DNA from: Leishmania mexicana MHOM/GT/2001/U1103
Lineage: Eukaryota > Euglenozoa > Kinetoplastea > Trypanosomatida > Trypanosomatidae
Direction of reading: 5' to 3'
Length of the DNA: 64,000 nt
Assembly: GCF_000234665.1 (NCBI RefSeq)
Contig: NC_018332.1
Span: 429,755-493,754 of the forward strand
A program made the position numbers and the translations under genes. The notes under the pieces are model-generated. The model was not told the DNA's origin. It did no database searches and saw only the letters and a list, made by a program, of their open reading frames with translations. Below, piece by piece: positions 10,159 to 21,570 of this stretch (its first letter is position 1; every line of letters starts with the position of its first letter).

Positions 10159-11601
10159 AAGGCTCTGCGCACAACTCCCTCTTCTTGTTTTCTGCGTTGC
10201 GTACTTTTTATTGTTGCATGTTTGCGTTGTTTTTTTTTCTGTCATTGTGTTGATATTGCTTTCCTTGAGTCGCCCCCCCCCCCTCCCCTCCCTCCCTTCC
10301 TCCCTCCCCTTTCTCTGAGCACGAAAACCCTGCTGGCTTTTTGTTCTCCTCTCTGCGCGCGCGTGCCTGTACACGCTGCACGCGTGGCAGCTCAGATCTC
10401 TGTTCTCCCTACTTTTTTTTAAGAGGCACTTGTGCATCGATGTGCCTGTATATATATATACGTCTGTGTGTGTGTGTGTTGCTTGCTTGCTTGCGTGCTT
10501 GCGTGCATGTGTACATGTTGGTAGTGTTTTGGTTGCTCATGCCCTCGAAAGCGCGGTACCCACAAAACATAATTGGGCTCTCAGGGTTGCGATGGGGCGA
10601 ATGCTTGCGCTGCCGCAGCTTCTCAAGTCCCAATGGGATGCTGCCTCTGCGCCGGTGCAGCGTCGATGCCTGACGTAGATGTAATTGCGTGCCGCATGAA
10701 GCTCTTTCAGCGTGCGCTCTTTCCGACAGATGGTGTGGCGGCCGTGACGCAGAGTTGCCATATTGCCAACCACGATGCTGCTCCAACTCTGCGAGCTTTC
10801 AACTCTGCCCTTTTTTTTGCCTGGTCCTCTTCTCTCCCGCTTTTGTTTTTCACGGCCTTCGCATGAACGACGTCACACGACATCGAACCCGCGCCCCCCC
10901 CCCCCACCCACCCACACACACACACCACATCCCCGCCCCTCTTCGCTCCTTATTCTACACGTGCGCACATCGGCAGGGTATCTAAGCGTCACGCCGCTCT
11001 CAAGTCCCTCTCTCTCTCTCCTCCTCCTCCGCCTTTTTCGTTTTCGATCTCACTTCCCCGCCCGCACGCCGTCCGGTATCAAACGGAATATCACGTACTG
11101 TTCTCCGTCACGTGTGCAAGCGTCTCTCGATCTCGCGCACTGACGCCTCCGTTTTTCTTTTTTTGTGTTTATTTTTCTGTTTGTTGTTGTTGTTTGAGGG
11201 TGTATCGTATTGTCCGCTTATATTGTGCTCCATTAAGCGACGTGCGAACACCTTTCCCTCCCCTCTCCTCTCCTCCTCCTCCCCTCCCAAGGCAACCTAC
11301 GTACCACCCGCACCTGTCTCTCTCTTTCTCCACCAGCTTGGAGACACGGTGCCGGTCAGGGTCGTATATCGGTTGCGCTTCGGTGTTTGCTCGCTCGCTC
11401 GCTTGCTCTGGAGTTCCAAGTCTGGAGGGCATCAGAAGATATCTTCTCTTTTTCTTTTAACCCTCTTTCCTTTTTTGAACTAGCGCGCGTCTGTGTAGCC
11501 TCGCCCACCCCCTCCGCCCTCTGCGGCCCCATCGTTCGCCTCTGCAGTTGCCTTTCTGTGCTTTCTATAGGATAACATCAACGGACCGGAGGCAGGAAAA
11601 G
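10159..11601 (+). other. Intergenic spacer (1.4 kb)
   Basis: No gene is seen. It contains C-runs (about 10271-10279, 10894-10905), a (TA)n/(TG)n cluster at 10448-10480 running into (GCTT/GCGT)n at 10481-10506, and CA repeats at 10915-10922. T/C tracts lead to the SL acceptor at 11569-11570. A moderately complex stretch at 10555-10800 has no convincing open frame. Confidence 0.55.
11569..11570 (+). promoter_or_regulatory. Predicted spliced-leader acceptor AG for BiP
   Basis: AG at the end of cctttctgtgctttctatag. It lies between an in-frame ATG at 11548 and the ATG at 11602, supporting 11602 as the start, which gives a clean signal peptide. Confidence 0.6.
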
Positions 11602-13578
11602 ATGACGCGGAAAGACAGCCTAACACTCATGGCCGTGTGCCTCGTGTCCGCCATACTGGTAGTGTCGGCTGCGGCTGCCCCTGATGGCACCGGCAAGGTG
11701 GAGTCGCCGTGCATCGGCGTCGACCTTGGTACGACGTACTCGGTCGCTGGTGTTTGGCAGAAGGGTGAGGTCCACATCATCACGAATGAGATGGGTAACC
11801 GCATCACCCCGTCTGTGGTCGCCTTCACCGACGCGGAGCGTCTGGTCGGCGATGGTGCGAAGAATCAGCTGCCGCAGAACCCGGAGAACACCATCTACGC
11901 CATCAAGCGTCTCATCGGCCGCAAGTACGCCGACCCCACCGTTCAGAATGACAAGAAGCTGCTCTCGTACCACATTGTGGCGGACACGAGTGGCAAGCCG
12001 CTCGTGCAGGTGACGGTCAAGGGCCAGCCGAAGCGGTTCACGCCGGAGGAGGTGAGCGCCATGGTGCTGCAAAAGATGAAGGAGATCTCCGAGACCTTCC
12101 TCGGCGAGAAGGTGAAGAACGCCGTCGTGACGGTGCCAGCGTACTTTAATGATGCGCAGCGCCAGGCAACGAAGGACTCCGGTAAGATCGCCGGCCTTAA
12201 CGTCGTCCGCATCATCAACGAGCCCACAGCGGCGGCCATAGCGTACGGGCTCAACAAGGCTGGCGAGAAGAACATCCTGGTCTTCGACCTCGGTGGCGGC
12301 ACGTTCGATGTGTCCCTGCTGACCATCGACGAGGGTTTCTTCGAGGTGGTCGCTACGAACGGTGATACCCACCTTGGTGGTGAGGACTTCGATAATAACA
12401 TGATGAAGTTTTTCGTGGACGGCCTCAAGCGCAGGCACAACGTCGATATCTCGAATGACCAGAAGGCTCTGGCCCGTCTGCGCAAGGCATGCGAGGCTGC
12501 GAAGCGTCAGTTGTCGTCTCACCCTGAGGCGCGCGTAGAGGTTGACAGCCTTGTCGAGGGCCACGACTTCAGCGAGAAGATCACGCGGGCCAAGTTCGAG
12601 GAGCTGAACATGGCCCTCTTCAAGAACACGCTTGTGCCCGTGCAGAAAGTGCTGGAGGATGCAAAGCTGAAGAAGAGTGACATCGACGAGATCGTCCTGG
12701 TCGGCGGCTCGACCCGAATTCCGAAGGTGCAGCAGCTCATCAAGGACTTCTTCAGCGGCAAGGAGCCAAATAAGGGCATCAACCCCGACGAGGCCGTCGC
12801 ATACGGCGCTGCGGTGCAGGCGGCCGTGCTGACGGGCGAGAGCGAGGTGGGCGGCAAGGTCGTGCTCGTCGATGTGATTCCCTTGTCTCTCGGCATCGAG
12901 ACCGTTGGCGGAGTCATGACGAAGCTGATCGAGCGCAACACGCAGATCCCGACCAAGAAGAGCCAGATCTTCTCCACCTATCAGGACAACCAGCCCAGCG
13001 TGCTGATCCAGGTCTTCGAGGGCGAGCGCGGGATGACGAAGGACAACCGCCTGCTTGGCAAGTTCGACCTCTCCGGCATCCCGCCGGCGCCGCGAGGCGT
13101 GCCGCAGATCGAGGTTGCCTTTGATGTGGACGAGAACAGCATCCTGCAGGTGACGGCCAGCGACAAGTCCTCTGGAAAGCGGGAGGAGATCACCATCACT
13201 AACGACAAGGGCCGCCTCAGCGAGGAGGAGATCGAGCGCATGGTGCGCGAGGCCGCCCAGTTCGAGGATGAGGACCGCAAGGTGCGCGAACGTGTCGAAG
13301 CGAAGAACTCGCTGGAGAGCATCGCGTACTCCCTTCGCAACCAGATCAACGACAAGGACAAGCTTGGTGAAAAGCTCGGGGCGGACGACAAGAAGGCAGT
13401 TGAAGAGGCCGTGAAGGAGGCGCTCAACTTTGTCGACGAGAACCCCAATGCAGACCGTGAGGACTTCGAGGCTGCACGCACGAAGCTGCAGAGTGTGACG
13501 AACCCCATCATTCAGAAGGTATACCAGGCCGCCGGCGGCTCAAGTGCAGAGGAGGCGGACGCGATGGATGACTTGTAG
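11602..13578 (+). CDS. BiP: ER-lumenal Hsp70 chaperone BiP/GRP78
   Basis: A 658-residue Hsp70 of the ER. Residues 1-26 form a signal peptide (basic start, then a hydrophobic stretch ending VVSAAAA). The ATPase domain spans about 32-415, with phosphate-binding DLGTTYS (D41), [13 protein letters not shown] and [15 protein letters not shown]. It is followed by the linker and substrate-binding domain ([26 protein letters not shown]) and a helical lid. The last four residues are MDDL, the trypanosomatid version of KDEL, so the protein should be retained in the ER. BiP binds unfolded secretory proteins through cycles of ATP hydrolysis. No C-terminal EEVD is present, excluding cytosolic Hsp70. A 4.9 kb gene-free region follows, so the 3' UTR may be long. 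Confidence 0.98.
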   Translation: MTRKDSLTLMAVCLVSAILVVSAAAAPDGTGKVESPCIGVDLGTTYSVAGVWQKGEVHIITNEMGNRITPSVVAFTDAERLVGDGAKNQLPQNPENTIYAIKRLIGRKYADPTVQNDKKLLSYHIVADTSGKPLVQVTVKGQPKRFTPEEVSAMVLQKMKEISETFLGEKVKNAVVTVPAYFNDAQRQATKDSGKIAGLNVVRIINEPTAAAIAYGLNKAGEKNILVFDLGGGTFDVSLLTIDEGFFEVVATNGDTHLGGEDFDNNMMKFFVDGLKRRHNVDISNDQKALARLRKACEAAKRQLSSHPEARVEVDSLVEGHDFSEKITRAKFEELNMALFKNTLVPVQKVLEDAKLKKSDIDEIVLVGGSTRIPKVQQLIKDFFSGKEPNKGINPDEAVAYGAAVQAAVLTGESEVGGKVVLVDVIPLSLGIETVGGVMTKLIERNTQIPTKKSQIFSTYQDNQPSVLIQVFEGERGMTKDNRLLGKFDLSGIPPAPRGVPQIEVAFDVDENSILQVTASDKSSGKREEITITNDKGRLSEEEIERMVREAAQFEDEDRKVRERVEAKNSLESIAYSLRNQINDKDKLGEKLGADDKKAVEEAVKEALNFVDENPNADREDFEAARTKLQSVTNPIIQKVYQAAGGSSAEEADAMDDL

Positions 13579-16500
13579 CCGGCCGCGTGAATGAAAAAAA
13601 AACAGAAAAGCAGAATATACAAGAAGAGCAGAAAGGTAGAGGGGGGAGGGCGCGGCACTGCAGGACGCCGACGGCACACGTACATCATGGTACGCCCAGC
13701 TTTCCACTGTACACGACAAGACGAGGGTATGTGCCCAGACGCCGTGTCTGCACCAAGATCAGGAGAGGTGTAGCGAGCAGCCCACTCGATGATGGCGGTT
13801 CTCTGCTCCTTAGGCAATCATGCATGTGCGCCTTCGCCGTCGTTGTCGAGAAGTGCGCCTGCCCACCACGTCCCTCACCTTTTCTGTCGTTGTTTCGACC
13901 GTCGTCTCTTTCCCTCTTCTCTGTTCACCGCGTTATACCATTGCGGTTCTTAGTGTGCCCGTGTGTGTGTGTGTGTGTGTGTGTGAGTGCGCGTCGCGCC
14001 TTGAGCTTCATGAGGTTCTGCGTGAGGTCGTTTTTTTGTGTGGACCCGTCTCGCGTCTGCTCGTTCTCCTATTCGGCATTATCTCAGTTTGGTGAGCATG
14101 TACACACACACGCGCAGTCAGAGACAGGCAGAGAGACAGAGGCGCCTCCGCTGACCTGGAGAAGCCCACTGTGCCGTCATTGCTTTCCTCGTCTCCCTTC
14201 CCTTTCCCTATGAGCTCAGCTTGGTGTCTCGCACATTTACGTAAGTAGGTTGTATGTAGGTGTGTGTATGTATGTGTGTGTGTGTTCGTCCGTCAATGCG
14301 AAACGCGTGCGCCACATCCGCCTTGCTCAGTTTCCGTCGTCACTTGTGGTACACGTGTCACCCCTGTCGCATGCGCGCGCCGCCCCCCCCCCCCTTTCTC
14401 TCTGCCTGTCTGTTTTCTTCTGTCGGTGTTTGTTGTCCTCTTTTTTTCTTCTCCCACCCTTTTTCCGTTCTTTTTTTTCGTGCACAGTGACCTCTTGCAC
14501 GGCTCTCTGTGCATGTGTGTGCCTCTTCTGTGTCTGAGTGGGAGTGGGAGTGGGAGTGGGTGTGGGAGTGGGTGTGGGTGTGGGTGGGTCGTCATCTGAG
14601 CTTCTTCTTCCTACGCAGCATCTTTTTCTTGTCACTATCCCCTCCCCCGCCCGCTCCGAACTTTTTTCATTCGCCTTTGAGCCTGTGGGACGTCGCTCGC
14701 GAGAACATTTTCGAGTGCACTGCACGTGCGCCGTTCCTCTGTTTTCTCGCATCTTTCCTTTGTGTGTTTTTCGTTCGCTGTTGTTGTTCTCTCTCGATGC
14801 TCTTCGCCAGATGCCGGACTACGGGCACCTTGGTAGGCCGCCAGCTTCCCCCACCCCCGTCCACCCCCCACACTTCCTGAAAGTTGCGCGTAATGTCGTG
14901 TGCCCTTTTCGCTTGACTGGACGATCGTCCTCTCTCTCTCTCTCTGAGCAACTACTGTAGAGCATACGATGTGCGAGCACCATCGTCTGTGCGGCGTGCG
15001 GATGTGGAGGTGGACGGGATGGATTGGCGGCTATGCGAGAGAAGGAAAACAAAAAGCGCATGCGATGCGGTGGTGACAGAGGCGGAAGTAGCAGCTTGGC
15101 TGTTCACTGACGCGATACAATAGAAAGCATGTTCAGCCTCACCCTTTATCTGCACCCAACTGTTCGAGAGAGAGAGACACGCTCAGGCGTGCTGCACTTT
15201 GTCGTTGGTGGACGCTGATGAAGAGGAGGGACAAAGGAATTGGAGTACAGTGGCCGAGAAGAAGTTGAAACGTTGTCGACACAGCCAGAGAGGTGACAGT
15301 AAGACACTTACACGCAATACTCCCCCAAGCCCGCCTTCGGCTCACCCACCCACACACACACACGAGAGCAGAGGAGTGGGTGGTCTCAATAGACGAAAAC
15401 AAGAGACACGTGAAATAGGATGCACCGGGAATCGGCAAGGCACCCCACCCCCAACCTTTCCTCCCTTCGCTCACAGGTTTGCCATTGAAAAAGCCGTGTG
15501 ACGTGCGAGGCAGAAGGAAAAAGGTGCGGGAGAGCAACACGACTGTAACGAAAACATGGGCTCCAACACACACACACACACATGCACATACACATACACA
15601 TAGAGAGATGCACAGCGGACGAAGTGCGAGGAAACCAGTCTATCAAACCGATCTCCGAGACGCCCTTCCCACTACCGCTATCGACACGCATGTGTGTGTG
15701 TGTGTGTGTGCGTGTATGGGGGGGGGGCGAACCTCTTGTTCTTTCCGTGACCTGTCAGACGCACGCGTTTCACTCTGTCTCCGAGTCTCGGTGTTGGTGC
15801 GTCTCGTTCTCCTGCGTCGCGGACGTCCCCGTATGTCTTTTATTGTTGAGGCTCGCTGTGACGGCACGAGCGCAGAGCACAGGTGAGCAGGACGCGCATA
15901 CATACATATATATATATATATAACCACCAACGACAGGATCAAGAGCCGAAAAGGAGAACAAAAAAATTAAGGGGAAAAAGAGGAAAATAAAAGAGCGAAA
16001 CTGGGGAGAAGCAGCGACCTCGTCTTGTCCGTTGCGGTGCGCGTGTTTTCAGCGATGTCCCCATGCCTCCCTCCCTCTCCTTTTTGGTTATTTTTGGTTG
16101 GTCGTCTGCGCCTCTTCTTTTTTTATTATTTCCGGATTTCGAATGGGTGTCAAAACAAAAAAACGGAGAATTAAACAAAAAAGGCCGAAGAAAAGAAAAA
16201 AAGTTGAAGTGAGGGCTGCTCCAGATAATGTGAGGTGCAAAGCAACAGAAAACGCACACACGCACACAGTGAACACACGCATACCACCACCAACTATACT
16301 GATGGGCTTCTTTTTTTTTCGGGTTTCGTGTGGGTGTGCGTGGGTGTGCGCTCCATTCTTGTGCCGTTTCTCTGTGTTTCTCTCTGTACGAATGCACCGT
16401 CCTTCCTATTTATTGCTTTCTTTTTCTTTCGCTCTGTCGGGGAGGTTTCCTTTTCTTCACAGATTCATTCACACGCACACACACGTGCGCGTTGATGATT

Positions 16501-18500
16501 TTTTTCTGTGTTCTAAGTTTTATTGTGCTGCCAGGTCATGTTGGCTGATGTGCAGGCTTGTCTCTCCCGACGGTGCCTCTCTCTCGCCTGCGCTCTGTTA
16601 GGCCGTAAAATCCATACGCAAGAGAGCCGAATCCCTTGTGCGCTGTGCAAGAGGCGTTCCGTGGCGACAGCGGCAGAGAGTAATTGAGAGAGCAAGCAAC
16701 ACAGCAGCTGTGGCCGGTATCATGTGTCGTTTTGAATCATTCAACAGCGTTGTGTGCCATGTGTGTGTGCCGTGTGGGTGGGTCTTTGTGCTTTCCTTGT
16801 CCGGTCTATTTATTTTGCTTTGGCATTCCTGATTCCGTTTTACTTTATAAGTACGGCGCGCCTTTCTTGTGTCTTTCCTTTTTTCTTTCCGATTGAGTCG
16901 TTGTCACTGTACTTCTTTGTTTCTTCGTCTCTGCGCGGTCTTTTGTGAGTGCGTCTGCCTGCGCCCATAGGCGTTGCCCGTTGGTCTGTGTGTGTGCATG
17001 TGTGTGTGTGTGTGTGTGTTTCTTTGGCTGGTCTCCTCGCCCCCCTCCCTCCCCCTCCCTCTCTTTGCATGGTTGGGCCAGTCCTTTATTCAGCAGCGAC
17101 GTTGGTTTCACGTGCGAAACGCGTCTTGAACAAGTGCACGCGAAGGCAGGAAGACGAGGAAAACAAGGCGGAGTCGTACCTGTGTGCGTCACGGAGTTCC
17201 AGCCCCTTTGAGGACGTTGAGCGACGGATACCCAAGAAAGAGGTCGTGCAACGCAACGAAAAAAAGAAAGACGAAAAAAAAAGAAACGGAGAAGAAACCT
17301 GTCCCTTGAACGTATCTCTCTTCGTTTTATTTCTCGTAAGTAACCGTGTGCATCTCTACTCTCCATCCTCTCCCCCTCCGAGGTAGTGATGGTGATGCTG
17401 ATAAAGGTGTCGCCTCACGCCGGACCAGTACAGACGGGAATGCGCACGTACAGCAAGATGAGGACACGAAAAAGGAACGATGAACACGCGAGCTTCGTCC
17501 TGACTTGAAGGAAAAAAAAGAAGCGACATTTGTGGTGATGGCACTGGAGGTGAGACAAGCGTATTGACTTGGATGCAGGCAGCAACCACGGAGCGGGAGC
17601 CTGAGAAGGCTGTCAAGGCGTGTGAAAGCGCTTCGTGCGAGAGAGGGTGCTACCCGTCGAGCCCCCCCCCCTCCCCACGGTCCGCGGAGCCGAAATCTCT
17701 GGCCTCCCGGTGGCCTCCTTCCTCTTCGAAGTTCGTCTAGTCTACACAGTGCCGAGTGCCCACCCCTTTTCCCTCCAGCAGCGGCCTTCGCATCTTCCTT
17801 TCTGCGGCGCAGCTGGGCGAATGCTCACTGGCCTCTCTCCGCGTCTTCACACTGCTGTCTCTGCCGCTCTCTCCCTTCCTCTGGTGGCGGGGTCTTCCTA
17901 TCGTTGTATCTTTGCCTCTTGCTCGCTCGCTCAATGACTCACGCGCGCGGCAGAGGGCTCAACGTTCATTGGTGCTTGCCCGCGTGCGCGAGGTTTGCAC
18001 CTCATACGCACACATACATATGCATAGATACACCCTTGAGAAACAACGAAACACACATTGACGGGCAGCGGCACTGGAAATTGATCTTCACACCGGCGCA
18101 CAAACCACCATCCTCGACACCCCTTCCATCCCACCTCAACGCTCATCCGTCGGCCACCTTTTCCATTCACCACACACACACACGGTTCTACACTACTGCT
18201 TCGCGCTGCTCGTCCACCACCACCTCCTTCTCCGTGTGGACGAGCTTCCGTCCTCTCTGAGCGACACCTCAGGGCTACACAGACCTCTCTATATATATCT
18301 GGTATCGAGCCACCTTCTCAATTATAAGCATCCCTGCAGCTTCATTCCGCAGTTTCCTTCTACACCGCTCTCCCTCGCGCGTACACTGGACGTCGTCCAC
18401 TGCCGGTGGGCATTACGGTCCTTGCCCAGTCGCACGCTATCACTGTTTGCTGCTCTGAAGCGTCTCCGCGTTCTCATTTGTGGATGGGGTCCTCTCACGC
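13579..18500 (+). other. Very long gene-free spacer (4.9 kb) downstream of BiP
   Basis: No gene is supported here. Open frames are all low-complexity translations of C/T, TG or CA tracts. Repeats seen: (TG)n at 13961-13985, a GGGAGT/GGGTGT array at 14536-14589, (CA)n near 15350-15363 and 15569-15582, (TG)n at 15691-15710 followed by G10 at 15718-15727, (TA)n at 15906-15922, and (TG)n at 16985-17019. Many T-runs and A-rich patches at 15955-16000 and 16155-16205 are candidate processing signals. The BiP 3' UTR and the next gene's 5' UTR must share this stretch; a small RNA or short protein gene cannot be excluded by eye. Confidence 0.5.
14536..14589 (+). repeat. G-rich hexamer array (GGGAGT/GGGTGT)n, potential RNA G-quadruplex
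   Basis: About nine GGG runs spaced by three-base spacers (agt or tgt) on the sense strand, the last by a single t. Four runs with loops of three or fewer bases are enough for a G-quadruplex, so several could form in the + strand DNA or RNA. Confidence 0.75.
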
Positions 18501-20855
18501 ATGCAGTATCATGTGCACTTTGGCCCAGCACCCTCGTGTGCGGTGAGCGACTTCGACGGCGGTGATGGGGTCAGCAGTACTGCGTCTTTGCCGTCGCTTG
18601 TCGCATCGCCATCTACGAGTTCAGTTCAAGCGAACCCATCGCCAGCCCACCACCAGGAAAGCGGCAGCGGTAGTGGTGTCGCCATCACCGTTGGTCAAGG
18701 CCTGCTGAGTGGTCGTCGTATCGCTGTGCGAGTGGCACCGCCGCTGACATCAAGTGCAACCCCTGTAGCCCACGTCGCCGCTAGCGCCAGCGGAGGTATC
18801 CGAGTAGGTGCGAGTTATGGGTACTCAGGCAGCAGTCTTTCCAGTGGTGCTCACAGCAGCATGTGCGCATCCTCGTCTCACCATGCCGCACCCGAAATTC
18901 CGGCCTCGATGACGAGCACCACCACGAAGAGAGTCAACACCTCCTTGACCTACGGCAAAGGTATCGTCCGCATCAGCGAGCTTCGGCGACAGGGGGTACC
19001 CTCCGTCGAATCAGGCCTGCGGCTTGCCACACTCCCAGGAGGTCGTTCGGTAGCCGCGGCCACATCCATTCACGGAAGCGACGCTGCTCATGGTGGTGCC
19101 AGCGAGGACGGAGATGTTTGTTACGGGGCCTTGACGCCACATGCCGCGCCTTCGCAGCGGCGCACACGACAGCGTGGCTCGCCAACGCGGGCAGCCACCA
19201 CCTCCGCATCTGCCTCGTCCTCGTCACGTGCACGCGGTGGTCGTAGCGGTGCAAGCACCGACGGCATTGCGCAGCGTCGCGGCCGAGGAAGCAGCGGTGG
19301 CTCGCGGGCCTCGACAGCGGTTGCACTGCGCAGTGACGGACAGCTGTGTGACTACCGCTGGTTCACTGCACGTGGGCGCCGCTGTTTTGTCTACGACGGC
19401 CGCACGTACAAAGGCTCCAGCGCCCATCGAATGTGGGAAAAGGTCAAGGGGGCGGTGCGGCAGCGTGGCCTGTTGCTATCCCAGCAAGCCGCGGCGGTGT
19501 CGCGTACCTCTGATGCACCACGCGCTGGCGGTAGAGCAGATGCCAGCGTCGCCCACCCAACAGCAGAGGCGCGCATTACTGTGCCGCGTGTGCACCAGGC
19601 GTCAGCTCGCGCTCGCTCCGCAACTGAGCACGTTCTTCTTCCACAGCAAACGAAGCGGAGGTCGACCGCGGTATCCCCAGGACTGGTCGACGACGCGACC
19701 CGCACAGGGGTTCTCGTTCTTTCACAGTTGCCGGTGGAGTGGCGCACCCTGATGGAGGAACTGGGCATGATGCCAGAGGACGACGGGGGCGCGATGGCAA
19801 GCGACAGAAAAGGGTGTGTCTTGAAGGCGGCTGTTGGAACGCAGCCCCCAGTGGGTGCCGGATCGGTCAGGCCACCCTGCGCTCCACAGCGCCGTGACCA
19901 CCTATCCGCGAGTATCGCTGCCACGGAGGATGTAATTGAAATCAGCGACAGTAACTCGACCCGCGACGACACGGACGACTCAGACTCCGACACCTCCAGC
20001 AGTTTCTCATCGACAGCGTCGCCCACCGAGGTGAACGACGACGCTGACCGTGGGCAGCGTAACGCCAACACTGTTGCGGCTGGCGCCCCACTGCAGTGGC
20101 CCGCCACGTCGTACTTTAGCGACGCGAGCAGCGAGTGGTCCTCTACGTCATCCTTCACGACGTCACCTGCTCGGCCACCGCCGTCGATGTCGAGCAACTC
20201 GCCGAAACGGAAGCGAGGAAGGCAAGAGCGGAGCACGAACCACGCTGTAATCACCACCACCACTGGTGCGTCGCCACGCCTTCGCAGATATCATGGTGTG
20301 CAGGTGGTGGAGCAGGACGGGTGGGTATACCCGGTGGATGTGTACGCATCACAGCAGCAGCAGCAGGAGCGGGAAAGTGAGCAAGTGAGAGAGACAGCAC
20401 CAGGTGCAGCTTCTCGTGGTGCCACTCTACCAGCTGTGAACGGGAACTGCACCGGTGCTAGCGGTGGCGGGGCGCCAGCGCCCTGTGGTGTTGATGACAT
20501 GCCCCTGGCCGATCTCTACAGAGAGGCAGTGACTAGGCAAAGCAACGTGGTCCGAGCCCCACAACTCTCTGCTCCTGCGCTACTGCATGCACCCTTATCC
20601 TCCTCCAAGGCGTCTGCGGGGCTGTCTGTGGTGCGTGGGAGCGGCGCAGCTGTCCCGGTGCGACCTGCCGCTGTTTCAAGCGCGGCTCAGGGAAGCCTTC
20701 TGAACAGTTGCGTCGCCATCCAACACAACGTCGGTAGGGGTTGCGTCTCCGCGTTCTTGGGTGTTGATGACAACCTCGACGACTTCAATACCGCCGACCT
20801 TGCCGACATGTTCGTCACGGGAGAAGAAATCGGCGGGTTTCGCTACGATGGCTGA
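18501..20855 (+). CDS. Large Ser-rich disordered protein with a small compact domain and a SUMO-interaction-like motif
   Basis: A 784-residue protein, mostly Ser/Ala/Gly/Thr-rich and predicted disordered by composition. Residues about 276-318 stand out as compact: CDYRWFTARGRRCFVYDGR followed by YKGSSAHRMWEKVK, rich in aromatic and basic residues. Just before it are RGG/RGR-type basic patches (about 215-275). Residues 478-481 read VIEI and are followed by SDS and a long Asp/Ser-rich tract, the pattern of a SUMO-interacting motif next to phosphorylatable acid residues. A basic cluster PKRKRGRQER near 571-580 could be a nuclear localisation signal, and there is a short poly-Gln run near 619-623. 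Together these suggest a nuclear, possibly nucleic-acid-bound protein, but I do not recognise the family. The ATG at 18501 is chosen; the frame is open upstream but lacks another ATG nearby. Confidence 0.8.
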   Translation: MQYHVHFGPAPSCAVSDFDGGDGVSSTASLPSLVASPSTSSVQANPSPAHHQESGSGSGVAITVGQGLLSGRRIAVRVAPPLTSSATPVAHVAASASGGIRVGASYGYSGSSLSSGAHSSMCASSSHHAAPEIPASMTSTTTKRVNTSLTYGKGIVRISELRRQGVPSVESGLRLATLPGGRSVAAATSIHGSDAAHGGASEDGDVCYGALTPHAAPSQRRTRQRGSPTRAATTSASASSSSRARGGRSGASTDGIAQRRGRGSSGGSRASTAVALRSDGQLCDYRWFTARGRRCFVYDGRTYKGSSAHRMWEKVKGAVRQRGLLLSQQAAAVSRTSDAPRAGGRADASVAHPTAEARITVPRVHQASARARSATEHVLLPQQTKRRSTAVSPGLVDDATRTGVLVLSQLPVEWRTLMEELGMMPEDDGGAMASDRKGCVLKAAVGTQPPVGAGSVRPPCAPQRRDHLSASIAATEDVIEISDSNSTRDDTDDSDSDTSSSFSSTASPTEVNDDADRGQRNANTVAAGAPLQWPATSYFSDASSEWSSTSSFTTSPARPPPSMSSNSPKRKRGRQERSTNHAVITTTTGASPRLRRYHGVQVVEQDGWVYPVDVYASQQQQQERESEQVRETAPGAASRGATLPAVNGNCTGASGGGAPAPCGVDDMPLADLYREAVTRQSNVVRAPQLSAPALLHAPLSSSKASAGLSVVRGSGAAVPVRPAAVSSAAQGSLLNSCVAIQHNVGRGCVSAFLGVDDNLDDFNTADLADMFVTGEEIGGFRYDG

Positions 20856-21570
20856 ACACGAATGAACGCGAACGGGGCATCGCTCTCTCCAGGACGACCT
20901 GCCTTCCTTTCCCCGAGGGCACCGCCTACGCTCAACGAATGGGTACCCCACACTGCAGTGACACTCGCACGAAAAAAAAGAAAAACAAAAACAAAAGAAG
21001 GAAGGCTGTGGATGGCCTGCGCAGAGACGCTGTGCGGTTCATAGTGAGCTGAAACCTATTCAAGTGGACTCACTGACGGTGCGCACGGTGCATGTACAGG
21101 GAATGTAGCCGCTCCTCTACCGACGTACTGCCACCGCAACCTTGTACGTTTTCGTTTTTGCTTTTTTTTGCCATGGTTGGTACTGACCGTCGCTCAAAGC
21201 AGGTTGTTGCTCAGTGTGCTGGAGAGGACACCCTTGTGGCGGCTCCCCCTGCCAATCGCGTCGTGCAAGCTGCGATGCTAAGTGGTCTCGTGGAGCGATG
21301 CAATCAGGTGCCTAGTGCGGCATTTCCATCTCTCTTCCCTTTTCTCCCCTGTTGCTGCCCCCTCCCACCTCCCTCTCTTCACGAGGCCAACTCCTTTCAA
21401 CTTCCTTTGCGTCCTCTCGGCCACCACATTTGGACTTCACCACAGACGTTCACACCCTCGCGCACCCCCAAGACACGCACGCACGGGGAAAAGGAGAAGG
21501 AGGAGGAGGAGGGGAGTGCGCAAGACGCTCTCACCCACACCCCTTCTTGTGCCTGCACATCTCGTACAAG
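20856..21570 (+). other. Intergenic spacer
   Basis: No gene is seen. An A-rich patch at 20970-21001 could be near the polyadenylation region of the preceding gene. C/T tracts at 21325-21420 precede the SL acceptor at 21444-21445. Confidence 0.55.
21444..21445 (+). promoter_or_regulatory. Predicted spliced-leader acceptor AG for the FHA-WWE gene
   Basis: AG in tggacttcaccacag after a C/T-rich region. No ATG occurs between it and 21571, so it supports 21571 as the start although the frame is open back to 21352. Confidence 0.55.

Noticed and set aside
13961..13985. (TG)n and similar repeats considered as an array-type element
   Set aside because: Simple dinucleotide microsatellites with no spacers; common in trypanosomatid UTRs.
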